NCBI RefSeq assembly: GCF_003171715.1
Contig: NZ_QGHL01000008.1
Location: 124,001 to 188,000 of the forward strand
From: Novosphingobium meiothermophilum
GTDB lineage: Bacteria; Pseudomonadota; Alphaproteobacteria; Sphingomonadales; Sphingomonadaceae
Direction of reading: 5' to 3'
DNA: 64,000 nt
Shown here: positions 1-8,136 of the stretch, in pieces
How positions within the stretch are numbered: position 1 is the first letter of the stretch
How the letters are laid out: each line of letters opens with the position of its first letter
Translations under genes and position numbers: made by a program
The notes under the pieces: model-generated
The model's input: only the letters and a program-made list of their open reading frames with translations
Told to the model about the DNA's origin: nothing
The model's database searches: none

Positions 1-1
1 C

Positions 2-616
2 AGTTTCAATCCGGCGCATGGCGGGCATCGCCGGATCAGCCTGTTTGCGCGCGCGGCGCTGGGGCTGGACGAGGTATGGTGGCTGGTTTCGCCCGGCAAT
101 GTGCTCAAGCCAGCGGCAGGCATGGCCCCGCTTGCCGCGCGGCTGGCCTCGGCGCAGGCGATGAGCCGCAATGCGCCGATCCGCGCCACCGCGATCGAGC
201 AGGAACTGGGCACGCGCTTTACCGTGGATACGCTGCGCGCGATCCGGCGCCGCTTCCCGCGCAGGCGCTTCGTGTGGATCATGGGGGCTGATAATCTGGC
301 CCAGTTCCAACGCTGGAAGGACTGGCGCGGCATTGCCCGCGAGATGCCGATTGCGGTGATTGCCCGACCGGGATATGATGCAGCGGCCTTGGCAAGTCCC
401 GCCATGGCATGGCTGCGCCGCTGGCGCCAGCGGCCCGGTCAGTTCGTTTCCGGCGCAAGGCGGAGCGCTCCGGCGCTGACTATTCTTCGCTTCGATCCTG
501 ACGACCGGTCGGCCAGCGCGATTCGCGCCGCCGATCCGGAATGGGCAAGCCGCATCCCTGTGGCAAGACTGCGCGATGCCGTGACGCATCGCCCAATCGG
601 GCGAGGAAAATCCTGA
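2..616 (+). CDS. nadD: Nicotinate-nucleotide adenylyltransferase, 5' end missing
   Basis: Transfers AMP from ATP to nicotinate mononucleotide, forming deamido-NAD in cytoplasmic NAD synthesis. The first visible residues, FNPAHGGH, are the nucleotidyltransferase motif that normally sits about ten residues from the N-terminus, so only the start codon and a few residues lie outside the window. WIMGADNLAQF in the middle and RSASAIR near the C-terminus (the degenerate ISSTxIR signature) fit NadD. It is followed by rsfS and rlmH, the usual alphaproteobacterial neighbourhood. 204 residues are visible. Confidence 0.93.
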   Translation, partial: SFNPAHGGHRRISLFARAALGLDEVWWLVSPGNVLKPAAGMAPLAARLASAQAMSRNAPIRATAIEQELGTRFTVDTLRAIRRRFPRRRFVWIMGADNLAQFQRWKDWRGIAREMPIAVIARPGYDAAALASPAMAWLRRWRQRPGQFVSGARRSAPALTILRFDPDDRSASAIRAADPEWASRIPVARLRDAVTHRPIGRGKS

Positions 617-725
617 CCGCGCAATATCTTGGCCGCACCTGCGCCGTAAGGCGCGCGGGTGCGGGCGGTCAGCTCCGACAGCCTTATCCCTTGACTCTTG
701 AGCCACGGAGGCCATTTCGCGCGAC

Positions 726-1133
726 ATGACCAGCGTTCAACCGCTGTCGGCCAAGGCCGGCACCGCCCCCCAGACCCCTCAATCCCCGGCCGATCATTCG
801 CCCGCAGCGCTGCACGATCTCGTGCTCCGCTCGCTCGACGACGATCAGGCGCAGGAAGTGGTTTCGATCCCGCTCGAAGGCAAAAGCTCGGTTGCCGATT
901 ACATGGTGATCGCGTCGGGCCGATCCACGCGTCAGGTGGCCGCGATGGCGCAGAAGCTGGCCGAGCGGATCAAGCATGGCGGCTTCGGCCACGTGCGGAT
1001 CGAGGGGCTTCCGGCGGCAGACTGGGTGCTGATCGATGCCGGGGATGTGGTGGTCCACCTCTTCCGCCCGGAAGTGCGCACGTTCTACAATCTCGAACGC
1101 ATGTGGGCCTTCGGAGACGCAGGCGCGGCCTGA
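726..1133 (+). CDS. rsfS: Ribosomal silencing factor RsfS
   Basis: RsfS (Iojap/DUF143) binds ribosomal protein L14 on the free 50S subunit and blocks subunit joining during starvation. The 135-residue product has the family core: a helical start (LVLRSLDDDQAQEVV), then SVADYMVIASGRSTRQVAAMA, and the C-terminal sheet with DWVLIDAGDVVVHLFRPEVR and YNLERMW. The N-terminal tail of about 35 residues is rich in Ala and Pro and poorly constrained. The ATG lies 109 bases after nadD. Position between nadD and rlmH agrees with the assignment. Confidence 0.95.
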   Translation: MTSVQPLSAKAGTAPQTPQSPADHSPAALHDLVLRSLDDDQAQEVVSIPLEGKSSVADYMVIASGRSTRQVAAMAQKLAERIKHGGFGHVRIEGLPAADWVLIDAGDVVVHLFRPEVRTFYNLERMWAFGDAGAA

Positions 1134-1247
1134 TCGGGGTTGCTGCACCCGTGGCAGCGACGCCCTGAGGGCGTGTCTGCGCGCGCAGCCATGATGGCAA
1201 CTTTGCCGGGGATTCATTTCCTCGCCGATCCCCGCTAGACGGGGCCA

Positions 1248-1673
1248 ATGCTGCTGCATGTCATCGCTCGCGGAAAGATCGGCCGCTCGCCGGAGGCGGA
1301 ACTGGTTGACCGCTATGCCCGGCGGATTGCGTGGGATTGGAAAGTCACCGAATTGCCAGACCGTGGCGGCACCGTGCCCGCGCCTGCGCAGACGCCTTTG
1401 CGCACGGTGGCGCTTGATGAACGGGGGCGACAGCTCACCTCGGCCGAGTTCGCCGCAATCCTTGGCCGCTGGCGCGATGATGGTGTGCGCGAAGCGCGCT
1501 TCCTGATCGGTGCGGCCGACGGACACGACGAGGCACTGCGCGGCTCGGCCGATCTGCTGATCGCCTTCGGCAAGGCAACCTGGCCGCACATGCTGGCGCG
1601 GGCGATGCTTGCCGAACAGCTCTGGCGCGCCACCAGCATTCTGGCTGGCCATCCTTATCACCGCGAGGGATAA
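1248..1673 (+). CDS. rlmH: 23S rRNA (pseudouridine1915-N3)-methyltransferase RlmH
   Basis: SPOUT-family methyltransferase that modifies pseudouridine 1915 in helix 69 of 23S rRNA on the assembled ribosome. At 141 residues it is slightly shorter than the usual 155. The SAM-binding trefoil knot is visible as FLIGAADG (residues 85-92), with the family C-terminus HPYHR. It forms a ribosome-maturation pair with rsfS upstream and ends 9 bases before the EnvC-like gene, consistent with co-transcription. Confidence 0.95.
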   Translation: MLLHVIARGKIGRSPEAELVDRYARRIAWDWKVTELPDRGGTVPAPAQTPLRTVALDERGRQLTSAEFAAILGRWRDDGVREARFLIGAADGHDEALRGSADLLIAFGKATWPHMLARAMLAEQLWRATSILAGHPYHREG

Positions 1674-1682
1674 GCGCACGCC

Positions 1683-2900
1683 ATGACGTCAGCGCGCACC
1701 TTCGTTTTCATGATCCTGCTGCTGGCGGGGGCAGCGGGCTGGCAGGTCATGGCGCAGCAGCCCAGCCCCTATGCGGATGCGGGCGATGCGGGCGATGCCC
1801 TGCGCCGCGCGGGCGAGGTTCTCGCCCGGTCGCGCGCGCGGGCCGAACAGCTTGAGCAGGCCGCACGCAAGGCGCGGGCCGAGGCTGACCGCACCGCGCG
1901 CGAGGCCGCAGCGGTGGCGGCGCGGATCCAGCAGTCCGAGGCCGAGATCCAGATGGCCCAGACCCGCATCGCCATGATCGACCGGCAACGCGAAGTCCTG
2001 CGCGCGCGCATGGCCAGCGAGCAGGAACCGGTTGTGCGCCTGACGGCGGCCCTGCAGATGATGGCGCGGCGCCCGCTGGTCTTCAGTCTGGTCCGCGCGG
2101 ATTCGCTGCGCGACACGGTCTATCTGCGGGCAGTGATGGAAACCATGCTGCCGGAAGTGGGACGCCGCACCGCCGGGCTGCGCGCGGAAATCCAGCGCGG
2201 CCGCGAGTTGCAGGAGCAGGCGCGTCTCGCCGCCCGCGAGTTGCGCGAAGGGGAAAGGGCGCTGGCCTCCCGCCGGGCGGAACTGGCTGCGCTCGAAAGC
2301 CGCCAGCGTCTGGCCTCGCGCGAGGCGCAGGGCGTGGCCAGCCGCGAGGCCGACCGGGTGCTGGCTCTGGCCGAACAGACGCGCGATCTTTCGGGCCTGC
2401 TGGATCAGCTCGAAGAGGCCGGAACCTTGCGCCGCCAGCTTGCGGCCCTGCCGGGGCCGGTCCTGCCACCCACCCGCCCCGGCGAAGTGCTTCAGGTGAT
2501 CGATGCGCCGCCGCCGCTTCTGGCGGCCGACACCGCCCGTCCTGCTTGGATCATGCCGGTATCGGGCAGGCTCGTGTCGGGCTTTGGCGAACAATCAGCC
2601 ACCGGACTGACCAAGGGCGTTTCGCTGGCAGTGGCCCCCGGTGCGCAAGTGGTTTCGCCCGCCGACGGGCGCGTGGCCTTTGCCGGGCCTTACCGCGGCT
2701 ATGGGGCCATCGTGATCGTGGAGCATGGCGGCGGCTGGACCACGCTGATCACGCAGTTCGGCCGCCTTGCCGTGACCGTGGGCGAAACAGTGGTGCAAGG
2801 CTCCCCCCTTGGCACCGCAGGGCCGGGGCGGCCGGTCCTCACCATCGAACTGCGGCGCGATGGCGCGCCGGTGAACCCGCTGGGCGAAACCGGCGGCTGA
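1683..2900 (+). CDS. EnvC-like murein hydrolase activator with degenerate LytM domain
   Basis: A 405-residue exported protein. It has an N-terminal signal sequence (about residues 1-24, ending near VMAQQ), then a long Ala/Arg/Glu/Gln-rich coiled coil (about 30-250), then an M23/LytM domain (about 285-400). Active M23 enzymes carry HxxxD, an HLS-type and an HxH zinc motif. Here the matching places read TKGVSL, TLITQFG and LTIELRR, so the zinc ligands are absent. This matches EnvC-type proteins, which activate cell-division amidases instead of cutting peptidoglycan. The neighbour ctpA (55 bases downstream) is a usual partner gene in alphaproteobacteria. Confidence 0.88.
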   Translation: MTSARTFVFMILLLAGAAGWQVMAQQPSPYADAGDAGDALRRAGEVLARSRARAEQLEQAARKARAEADRTAREAAAVAARIQQSEAEIQMAQTRIAMIDRQREVLRARMASEQEPVVRLTAALQMMARRPLVFSLVRADSLRDTVYLRAVMETMLPEVGRRTAGLRAEIQRGRELQEQARLAARELREGERALASRRAELAALESRQRLASREAQGVASREADRVLALAEQTRDLSGLLDQLEEAGTLRRQLAALPGPVLPPTRPGEVLQVIDAPPPLLAADTARPAWIMPVSGRLVSGFGEQSATGLTKGVSLAVAPGAQVVSPADGRVAFAGPYRGYGAIVIVEHGGGWTTLITQFGRLAVTVGETVVQGSPLGTAGPGRPVLTIELRRDGAPVNPLGETGG

Positions 2901-2955
2901 TGGCCCCCGCCACCTGTCCTGAAACCTCATCTGGCGTTAAGCCGCCCGCGGCTAT

Positions 2956-4395
2956 ATGGTGCCGATGATGAACAGTGATGAACGCACGAGCCACTCCCCC
3001 GCCGCCGAAGCGGGCATGGCAGGCCCAGATACGGCAGGTGTGCGCCGCAAGAGCGCGCGGGCGGCCGGGTTGCTGCGCGTTACCGCGCTCGTCTGCGCGG
3101 TTGCCCTGATCCCTGCGGCGACGAGCGGTCTGGCGGCGGTGGATGCGCGGTCAGGCCCTGAGTTCAGCAAGCTTCTGGCCGTCTACGAGCGGATCAAGGC
3201 CAACTATGTCGAGCCGGTCGATGATGACAAGCTCATCAAGGGCGCGATCAACGGGATGCTGGCCTCGCTCGATCCGCACAGTTCCTATCTGGATGCCCGT
3301 GATTTCGAGAATCTGCGCACCCAGACCGAAGGCTCCTATGGCGGGCTGGGCCTTTCGGTCACGCTCGACGATGGCGCGGTCAAGGTCATCGCCCCGACCA
3401 AGGGCAGTCCGGCCGATCTTGCCGGGGTGAAGGCCGGGGATTTCATCACGCACCTTGATGGCAAGCTGATCTATGGCGGTTCGCTTGACGAGGCGGTCGA
3501 TCAGATGCGCGGCAAGCCAGGCACCCAGATAAGGCTCAGCATCTTCCGCCCCGGACGCGACGAGCCGTTCGATGTCACGATCACGCGCCAGATCATCGAA
3601 CTGAAGCCGGTGGAATGGGAACTTCAGGGCAATGTCGCGGTGATCTCGGTCTCCAGCTTCAGCGCCGATGTCGGCACCTCGGTCAAGAAGGCGTGGGCCG
3701 CGGCCAAGGCCAAGGCGGGCGGCAAGGTGGCCGGGCTGGTGCTCGATTTGCGCGGCAATCCGGGCGGCCTGCTCGACGAGGCGGTTGCCTTGTCGGACCT
3801 GTTCCTTGAACGCGGGACGATCGTCTCGCAGCGTGGCCGCTATCCGCGCGACAACGAGGTCTATCCCGCCGAGGTCGATACCAAGGGCGATATCGCCAAG
3901 GGTGTGCCGATGATCGTGCTGATCGACGAAGGTTCCGCGTCCGCCTCCGAGATCGTGGCTGGCGCCCTTCAGGACCAGCATCGCGCGGTTGTCATGGGAC
4001 AGCGCAGCTTCGGCAAGGGCAGTGTGCAGACGCTGATCCCGCTGACCCGCGATACCGCCGTCAAGCTCACCACGGCGCGCTACTATACGCCTTCGGGCCG
4101 GTCCGTGCAGGAAGGGGGAATCGATCCCGATATCGTGGTGCCGCAGATTTCCGATCCCGATTTCCTGAAGCGCCAGAAGCGGGCCTATCGCGAGAGCGAC
4201 CTGCGCGGCCACCTCATCAACGAGATCAAGCTCGACGACAAGGATCTGGAAAAGGACAAGCTGGCCGATCCGCGCTTCAAGATGACGCCCGAAGAACTCA
4301 CGGCGAAGAACATCAAGGACTTCCAGCTGCACTATGCGGTGCAGACGCTGAGCCGCACGGCGGGCACGGTGCTTGCGTCAAACCGGCAGCGTTGA
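2956..4395 (+). CDS. ctpA: C-terminal processing peptidase, S41 family
   Basis: Periplasmic serine protease that trims or degrades envelope proteins. The 479-residue product has an N-terminal signal-anchor (about 38-62), a PDZ domain (about 125-205, with SYGGLGLSV and GVKAGDFI) and a catalytic domain. The Ser-Lys dyad is carried by GSASASE (about 326-332) and Lys354 in SFGKGSVQ. In-frame ATGs at 2956, 2965 and 2968 are all possible starts, and no ribosome site separates them clearly. It follows the EnvC-like gene and precedes dsbB by 16 bases. Confidence 0.94.
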   Translation: MVPMMNSDERTSHSPAAEAGMAGPDTAGVRRKSARAAGLLRVTALVCAVALIPAATSGLAAVDARSGPEFSKLLAVYERIKANYVEPVDDDKLIKGAINGMLASLDPHSSYLDARDFENLRTQTEGSYGGLGLSVTLDDGAVKVIAPTKGSPADLAGVKAGDFITHLDGKLIYGGSLDEAVDQMRGKPGTQIRLSIFRPGRDEPFDVTITRQIIELKPVEWELQGNVAVISVSSFSADVGTSVKKAWAAAKAKAGGKVAGLVLDLRGNPGGLLDEAVALSDLFLERGTIVSQRGRYPRDNEVYPAEVDTKGDIAKGVPMIVLIDEGSASASEIVAGALQDQHRAVVMGQRSFGKGSVQTLIPLTRDTAVKLTTARYYTPSGRSVQEGGIDPDIVVPQISDPDFLKRQKRAYRESDLRGHLINEIKLDDKDLEKDKLADPRFKMTPEELTAKNIKDFQLHYAVQTLSRTAGTVLASNRQR

Positions 4396-4411
4396 GACGG
4401 ATCGCCACGCG

Positions 4412-4927
4412 ATGACTCCGGCCAAAGCCCGCGATGCCGCCTATGCGCTTGCCCTGATCGTGCCGGCCTTGCTGATGGGCGGGGCGCTGATCGCACAATA
4501 TGTCTTCGGCCTGTATCCTTGCGAGATGTGCTGGTGGCAGCGCTATCCGCATATCGCGGCCATCGTGCTGGCAGTGCTCGCGCTGGCCATGAAGCGCGGG
4601 AAGGGCAGGGTCGGGGGTGCAGGGGATCTTGCGGTCACTCTGGCGGCCATCGCCACCGGCCTGTCTGGTCTGATCGGCGCGTTTCATGCCGGGGTGGAAT
4701 ATGGCTGGTGGCAGGGCGTTACTGCCTGCGCCACGGTTGGCGGCAGCGGGGCCAGCGCACTTGATGCGATCATGAACGCGCCCGTTATCCGGTGCGATGT
4801 TGCCCCTTGGTCTCTCTTCGGAATCAGCCTTGCCGGTTACAATTTCCTGATATCGCTGGGCGGGGCGGTGCTGGTTCTGGCGCTGCTCGGCAAAGGGCGC
4901 AAAGGCCGCAAGGGAACCTTCCGATGA
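4412..4927 (+). CDS. dsbB: Disulfide bond formation protein B
   Basis: Inner-membrane quinone reductase that reoxidises DsbA. The 171-residue product has four hydrophobic segments, the first periplasmic CxxC motif in PCEMCWWQR (about residue 33) and a second Cys pair in the later periplasmic loop (ACATVGG and IRCDVAP). I chose the ATG at 4412 because earlier in-frame starts overlap ctpA. Its TGA overlaps the coq7 ATG (ATGA), so the two are probably translationally coupled. The link is reasonable because both proteins act on ubiquinone. No dsbA is visible in the window. Confidence 0.9.
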   Translation: MTPAKARDAAYALALIVPALLMGGALIAQYVFGLYPCEMCWWQRYPHIAAIVLAVLALAMKRGKGRVGGAGDLAVTLAAIATGLSGLIGAFHAGVEYGWWQGVTACATVGGSGASALDAIMNAPVIRCDVAPWSLFGISLAGYNFLISLGGAVLVLALLGKGRKGRKGTFR

Positions 4928-5436
4928 CCGTGAATACCGCTGAAATGCTGCGCGTCGATCAGGCCGGAGAGTTCGGCGCTACCCGGATCTATGCCGGGCA
5001 GCTTGCCGTGATGGGCAACCGCGCGCCCCATTCCGCCGAAATTGCCGCAATGGCCGAACAGGAAGCCGATCATCGCAGGCGTTTCGATGAACTGCTGGTG
5101 CGGCGCGGGGTTCGCCCCACGGCATTGCAGCCGCTCTGGTCCGTCGCCGGTTTCGCCCTTGGCGCGGCAACGGCGCTTATCGGGCCGAAGGCAGCCATGG
5201 CCTGCACCGCCGCGATCGAGACCGAGATTGACCGCCACTACACCGAGCAGCTTGACGCGCTGGGCGACAGCGATCCCGAACTGGCCGACATGATCCGCGA
5301 GTTCCGCGACGACGAGCGCGAACACCGCGATGCGGCGCTGGCCGCCGGGGCCGAGCAGGCACCCGCCTATCCGGTGCTGTTCCACGCGATCCGGCTTGGC
5401 TGCCGCGCGGCGATTGCGCTTTCCACGCGGATTTGA
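4924..5436 (+). CDS. coq7: Demethoxyubiquinone hydroxylase, Coq7 family
   Basis: Di-iron monooxygenase for the C6 hydroxylation that precedes the last methylation of ubiquinone. At 170 residues it has the ferritin-like ligands in order: Glu in DQAGEFGA, ExxH in EQEADHRR, Glu in ETEIDRHY and ExxH in DDEREHRD. An upstream in-frame ATG at 4792 lies inside dsbB and is rejected; MTVNTAEML is the natural N-terminus. The later methyltransferase, UbiG, is encoded elsewhere in this window (53678-54415). Confidence 0.94.
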   Translation: MTVNTAEMLRVDQAGEFGATRIYAGQLAVMGNRAPHSAEIAAMAEQEADHRRRFDELLVRRGVRPTALQPLWSVAGFALGAATALIGPKAAMACTAAIETEIDRHYTEQLDALGDSDPELADMIREFRDDEREHRDAALAAGAEQAPAYPVLFHAIRLGCRAAIALSTRI

Positions 5437-5444
5437 TTTTCGGC

Positions 5445-5485
5445 GGGCCTGATTTGCGACGGGCCTGATTTGCGACGGGTTTGAC
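5445..5485 (+). repeat. Tandem 16-base repeat after coq7
   Basis: The unit GGGCCTGATTTGCGAC occurs perfectly at 5445-5460 and 5461-5476, followed by a partial, diverged copy (GGGTTTGAC). It starts nine bases after the coq7 stop codon in the 160-base gap before the next gene. No function is apparent; replication slippage is the simplest source. Confidence 0.8.
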
Positions 5486-5595
5486 TTTTGTCAGGGATTG
5501 GCCGCGGCCAAGGCCGCATCAGCATTCCAGTCGCTTCAGCTACCATTCAAGGACGTTGCGTCCTATAGCGAAGCATGGCTGACCGGAGACCCACG

Positions 5596-6180
5596 ATGTT
5601 GCGCACTGTCCCTGCTTTCCTGTTTCTGGCCGTTGCGGCGTCAGTCCCGGCACAGGCGCAGCCTTCCGGGCCGGGCGTTGCCCTGACCGATCCGGGCGGA
5701 GAGCGGGTGAACCAGCTTATCGTCTATGGCAATGATCCGTGCCCGCCATCCGAAGGGGGCACGATCACGGTCTGCGCCCGCAAGGACGAGGAAGAGCGCT
5801 TTCGCATCCCCAAGCCTTTTCGCGACAATCCCAACGCCGCAGGAAACCAGGCATGGACCGAGCGGGTGAAAGCCTATGAAACCGTTGGCGCCTTCGGGAT
5901 CAATTCCTGTTCGGCGGTCGGTTCGGGCGGTGCCAGCGGCTGCGTGACCCGCCTGATCGACCGTGCCTATGCCGAGAAGCGCAATGGCCCCGACGTTCAG
6001 TTCGGCCGCATGATCGAGGAAGAGCGCGAGCGCCGTCTCAGCACCATCGATGCCGAAGCCGCGGCCGAACAGGCGCGGGTCGAGCAGATCGAACGCGAAT
6101 ACGAAGCCCGGCTCAAGCGCGAACGCGAGGAAGCCGGCGGTCAGACGGGCCAGCAGGCTGCGCCGCCCGCACAGCCCTGA
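5596..6180 (+). CDS. Secreted protein of unknown function with VCARK...RIP motif
   Basis: I do not recognise a named family. The 194-residue product starts with a clear signal peptide (MLRTVPAFLFLAVAASVPAQAQ). The mature part has CPPSEGGTITVCARKDEEERFRIP (given here in two parts: CPPSEGG, then TITVCARKDEEERFRIP), a second Cys pair (NSCSAVG, SGCVTR), and a highly charged Glu/Arg coiled-coil tail (about 140-180). An in-frame ATG at 5575 would add seven residues; 5596 gives the better signal peptide. A shorter relative with the same motif lies at 38970-39443. A short stem AGGACG-TTG-CGTCCT directly followed by TATAGC lies just upstream and may be its promoter. Confidence 0.8.
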   Translation: MLRTVPAFLFLAVAASVPAQAQPSGPGVALTDPGGERVNQLIVYGNDPCPPSEGGTITVCARKDEEERFRIPKPFRDNPNAAGNQAWTERVKAYETVGAFGINSCSAVGSGGASGCVTRLIDRAYAEKRNGPDVQFGRMIEEERERRLSTIDAEAAAEQARVEQIEREYEARLKREREEAGGQTGQQAAPPAQP

Positions 6181-6188
6181 AACGTGCC

Positions 6189-6226
6189 GCGCGCATCATT
6201 CCCGCGCGGACGGGAATGATGCGCGC
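6189..6226. terminator. Long hairpin between convergent genes
   Basis: GCGCGCATCATTCCCG (6189-6204) and its exact reverse complement (6211-6226) form a 16-base-pair stem with a six-base loop. It sits 8 bases after the stop of the secreted protein and 29 bases from the end of the convergent fabI. No T-run follows on either strand, so it may stop transcription weakly in both directions, or mainly protect transcript 3' ends. Confidence 0.65.
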
Positions 6227-6255
6227 CCAAGCCTTCGGCCCGGTGCGCCAAGCCT

Positions 6256-7059
6256 TCAGCCCAGGGCGATGTCGGGTGCGTCTTCCTGCTTCATGCCGAC
6301 GGTGTGGTAGCCTGCGTCCACATGGTGCGTTTCGCCGGTCACGCCTGAGGACAGATCGGACAGGAAGTAAAGCCCCGCACCGCCCACGTCCTCGATGGTC
6401 ACGTTGCGGCGCAGGGGGCTGTTCAGTTCGTTCCACTTGAGGATGTAGCGGAAATCGCCGATGCCGCTGGCGGCCAGGGTCTTGATCGGGCCGGCCGAAA
6501 TGGCGTTGACGCGCACGCCCTGCGGTCCGCAATCGTTGGCCAGGTATTTCACGCTGGTTTCCAGCGCCGCCTTGGCCACGCCCATCACGTTGTAGTGCGG
6601 CACCACCTTTTCCGCGCCGTAATAGGTCAGCGTCAGGATCGAACCGCCTTCGGGCATCATCTCCACCGCCCGGCGCGTGACCGCCACAAGGCTGTAGGCC
6701 GAGATGTTCATGGTCATCAGGAAGTTGTCGAGCGTGGTGTCGTAGAACTTGCCGCGAAGCTGGTTCTTGTCGGAATAGCCGATGGCGTGCACCACGAAGT
6801 CGATCGTCGGCCAGCGCGCCTTGAGCGTATCGAAGGCCGTGTCGAGCGCGTCCATGTCGGACACGTCGCATTCGATCAGGAAATCGCTGCCGAGGCTGGC
6901 GGCCAGCGGGCGCACCCGCTTCTCCAGCGCTTCTCCCTGATAGGAGAAGGCGAGTTCGGCGCCGTGTTCGTGCAGCTTCTTGGCAATGCCCCAGGCCAGC
7001 GACTTGTCATTGGCGAGGCCCATGATGAGGCCGCGCTTGCCTTGCATAAGTCCGGTCAT
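6256..7059 (-). CDS. fabI: Enoyl-[acyl-carrier-protein] reductase (NADH)
   Basis: Last reduction step of each fatty-acid elongation cycle. This is a 267-residue divergent short-chain dehydrogenase. GLANDKSLAWGIA (about 14-26) is the FabI-type nucleotide loop. Tyr146, Tyr156 and Lys163 (in YYGAEK and YNVMGVAK) take the same positions as in the classical enzyme. SAGPIKTLAASGI is the substrate-loop region. It is the last gene of a minus-strand run with the YihY and DnaJ-like genes (60 bases after YihY). Confidence 0.96.
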   Translation of the reverse strand: MTGLMQGKRGLIMGLANDKSLAWGIAKKLHEHGAELAFSYQGEALEKRVRPLAASLGSDFLIECDVSDMDALDTAFDTLKARWPTIDFVVHAIGYSDKNQLRGKFYDTTLDNFLMTMNISAYSLVAVTRRAVEMMPEGGSILTLTYYGAEKVVPHYNVMGVAKAALETSVKYLANDCGPQGVRVNAISAGPIKTLAASGIGDFRYILKWNELNSPLRRNVTIEDVGGAGLYFLSDLSSGVTGETHHVDAGYHTVGMKQEDAPDIALG

Positions 7060-7119
7060 GCGTTCTCGTTCTCGCTTCTTGTCTTGTTCCCTGCGCGCAC
7101 CCGCCCGGCGCGTGCGTTG

Positions 7120-8136
7120 TCATTGTTCCTGTCGTCTCCGCAGGCTGCGCTCTTCGGGTGTTTCGGCCAGCGCTGCGTTGAGTTCGGCTCCCACCACCAT
7201 CCCTAAGCCGACCAGCCAGAAAAAGAAAAGGGCGATCATGATTCCGGCAAGGCTGCCATAGGTCAGGTCATAGGTGAAAATGGTGCGCAGCGCGACCGGA
7301 AGCGCCGTGGTCACGCCGATCCACCAGAGCGTGACGAAAAGTGCGCCGGGCCACTTGGGATATTCCCGGCCGCGATAGGCGCCGGGGGTCAGCGAGATGA
7401 ACAGGAGCCACAGCGCACCATAGAGAACGACCGCAGGGATGAAGCGGGTAAGTGCAAGCTGCTGCACGAGATCGGTGAAATCCGGCAGCCACGCGCCGAT
7501 CACTTCCTGCACCGCACCGATCAGCACCTGCGCGAAGATTGCCAGCAGGATCAGCATGACCGAGGCAAGGGTGATTCCCGCCGATGCCAGCCGATAACGC
7601 CACAGGGCATGTTCCCAGCGCGTTCCATAGGCGCGGCGCAGGATGTCGCGAATCGTCTCGATCAGGCTGCTTGCCGTCCACAGCCCCACCAGCGCGCCGA
7701 TCCATAGCAGCCAGCCCGTGCGCGCCTCGATCACGCTGCGGGCCACAGGCTCGATCGTGGCGGCAACCACGGGTGGCAGGGCCACCAGCACCGTGTCGAT
7801 CGCGGCGGCACGCTGGCCGGGCTCGCCCAGCGCGGAAAACAGAGCAGCGGCAGTGATGAAGAAGGGAAAGAGCGCGATCACCACCATGTAGGCAAGATTG
7901 CCCGCGTGGATGGTGCCATCATTGAAGGCGCCGGTAGCCACGCGCACGATCACGGTTCGTGCCTGCGCGAACCAGCGGTGCACCCTGCCCGCACCTTGGG
8001 GCCATGGCGGGGCGGCAGGCGTGCCGCGCCGTGCGGCGCGGCGCCGCGCCTCAGGCGAAAGATCGGGCATTTCCAGCAGCACGCGCGCATCGTCACCCGG
8101 CAGGGACGGGCCGGGGGACGCGCCGTGTCCGCTCAT
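7120..8136 (-). CDS. YihY/BrkB family integral membrane protein
   Basis: A 338-residue inner-membrane protein with about six hydrophobic segments (roughly residues 75-310) after a basic, proline-rich cytoplasmic start. The signature regions are NLAYMVVIALFPFF near the first membrane segment and PGAYRGREYPKWPGALF in the middle. The molecular role of this family is not settled, despite the old name ribonuclease BN. Its ATG directly abuts the stop codon of the DnaJ-like gene (no gap), so the two are very probably co-expressed. Confidence 0.88.
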   Translation of the reverse strand: MSGHGASPGPSLPGDDARVLLEMPDLSPEARRRAARRGTPAAPPWPQGAGRVHRWFAQARTVIVRVATGAFNDGTIHAGNLAYMVVIALFPFFITAAALFSALGEPGQRAAAIDTVLVALPPVVAATIEPVARSVIEARTGWLLWIGALVGLWTASSLIETIRDILRRAYGTRWEHALWRYRLASAGITLASVMLILLAIFAQVLIGAVQEVIGAWLPDFTDLVQQLALTRFIPAVVLYGALWLLFISLTPGAYRGREYPKWPGALFVTLWWIGVTTALPVALRTIFTYDLTYGSLAGIMIALFFFWLVGLGMVVGAELNAALAETPEERSLRRRQEQ

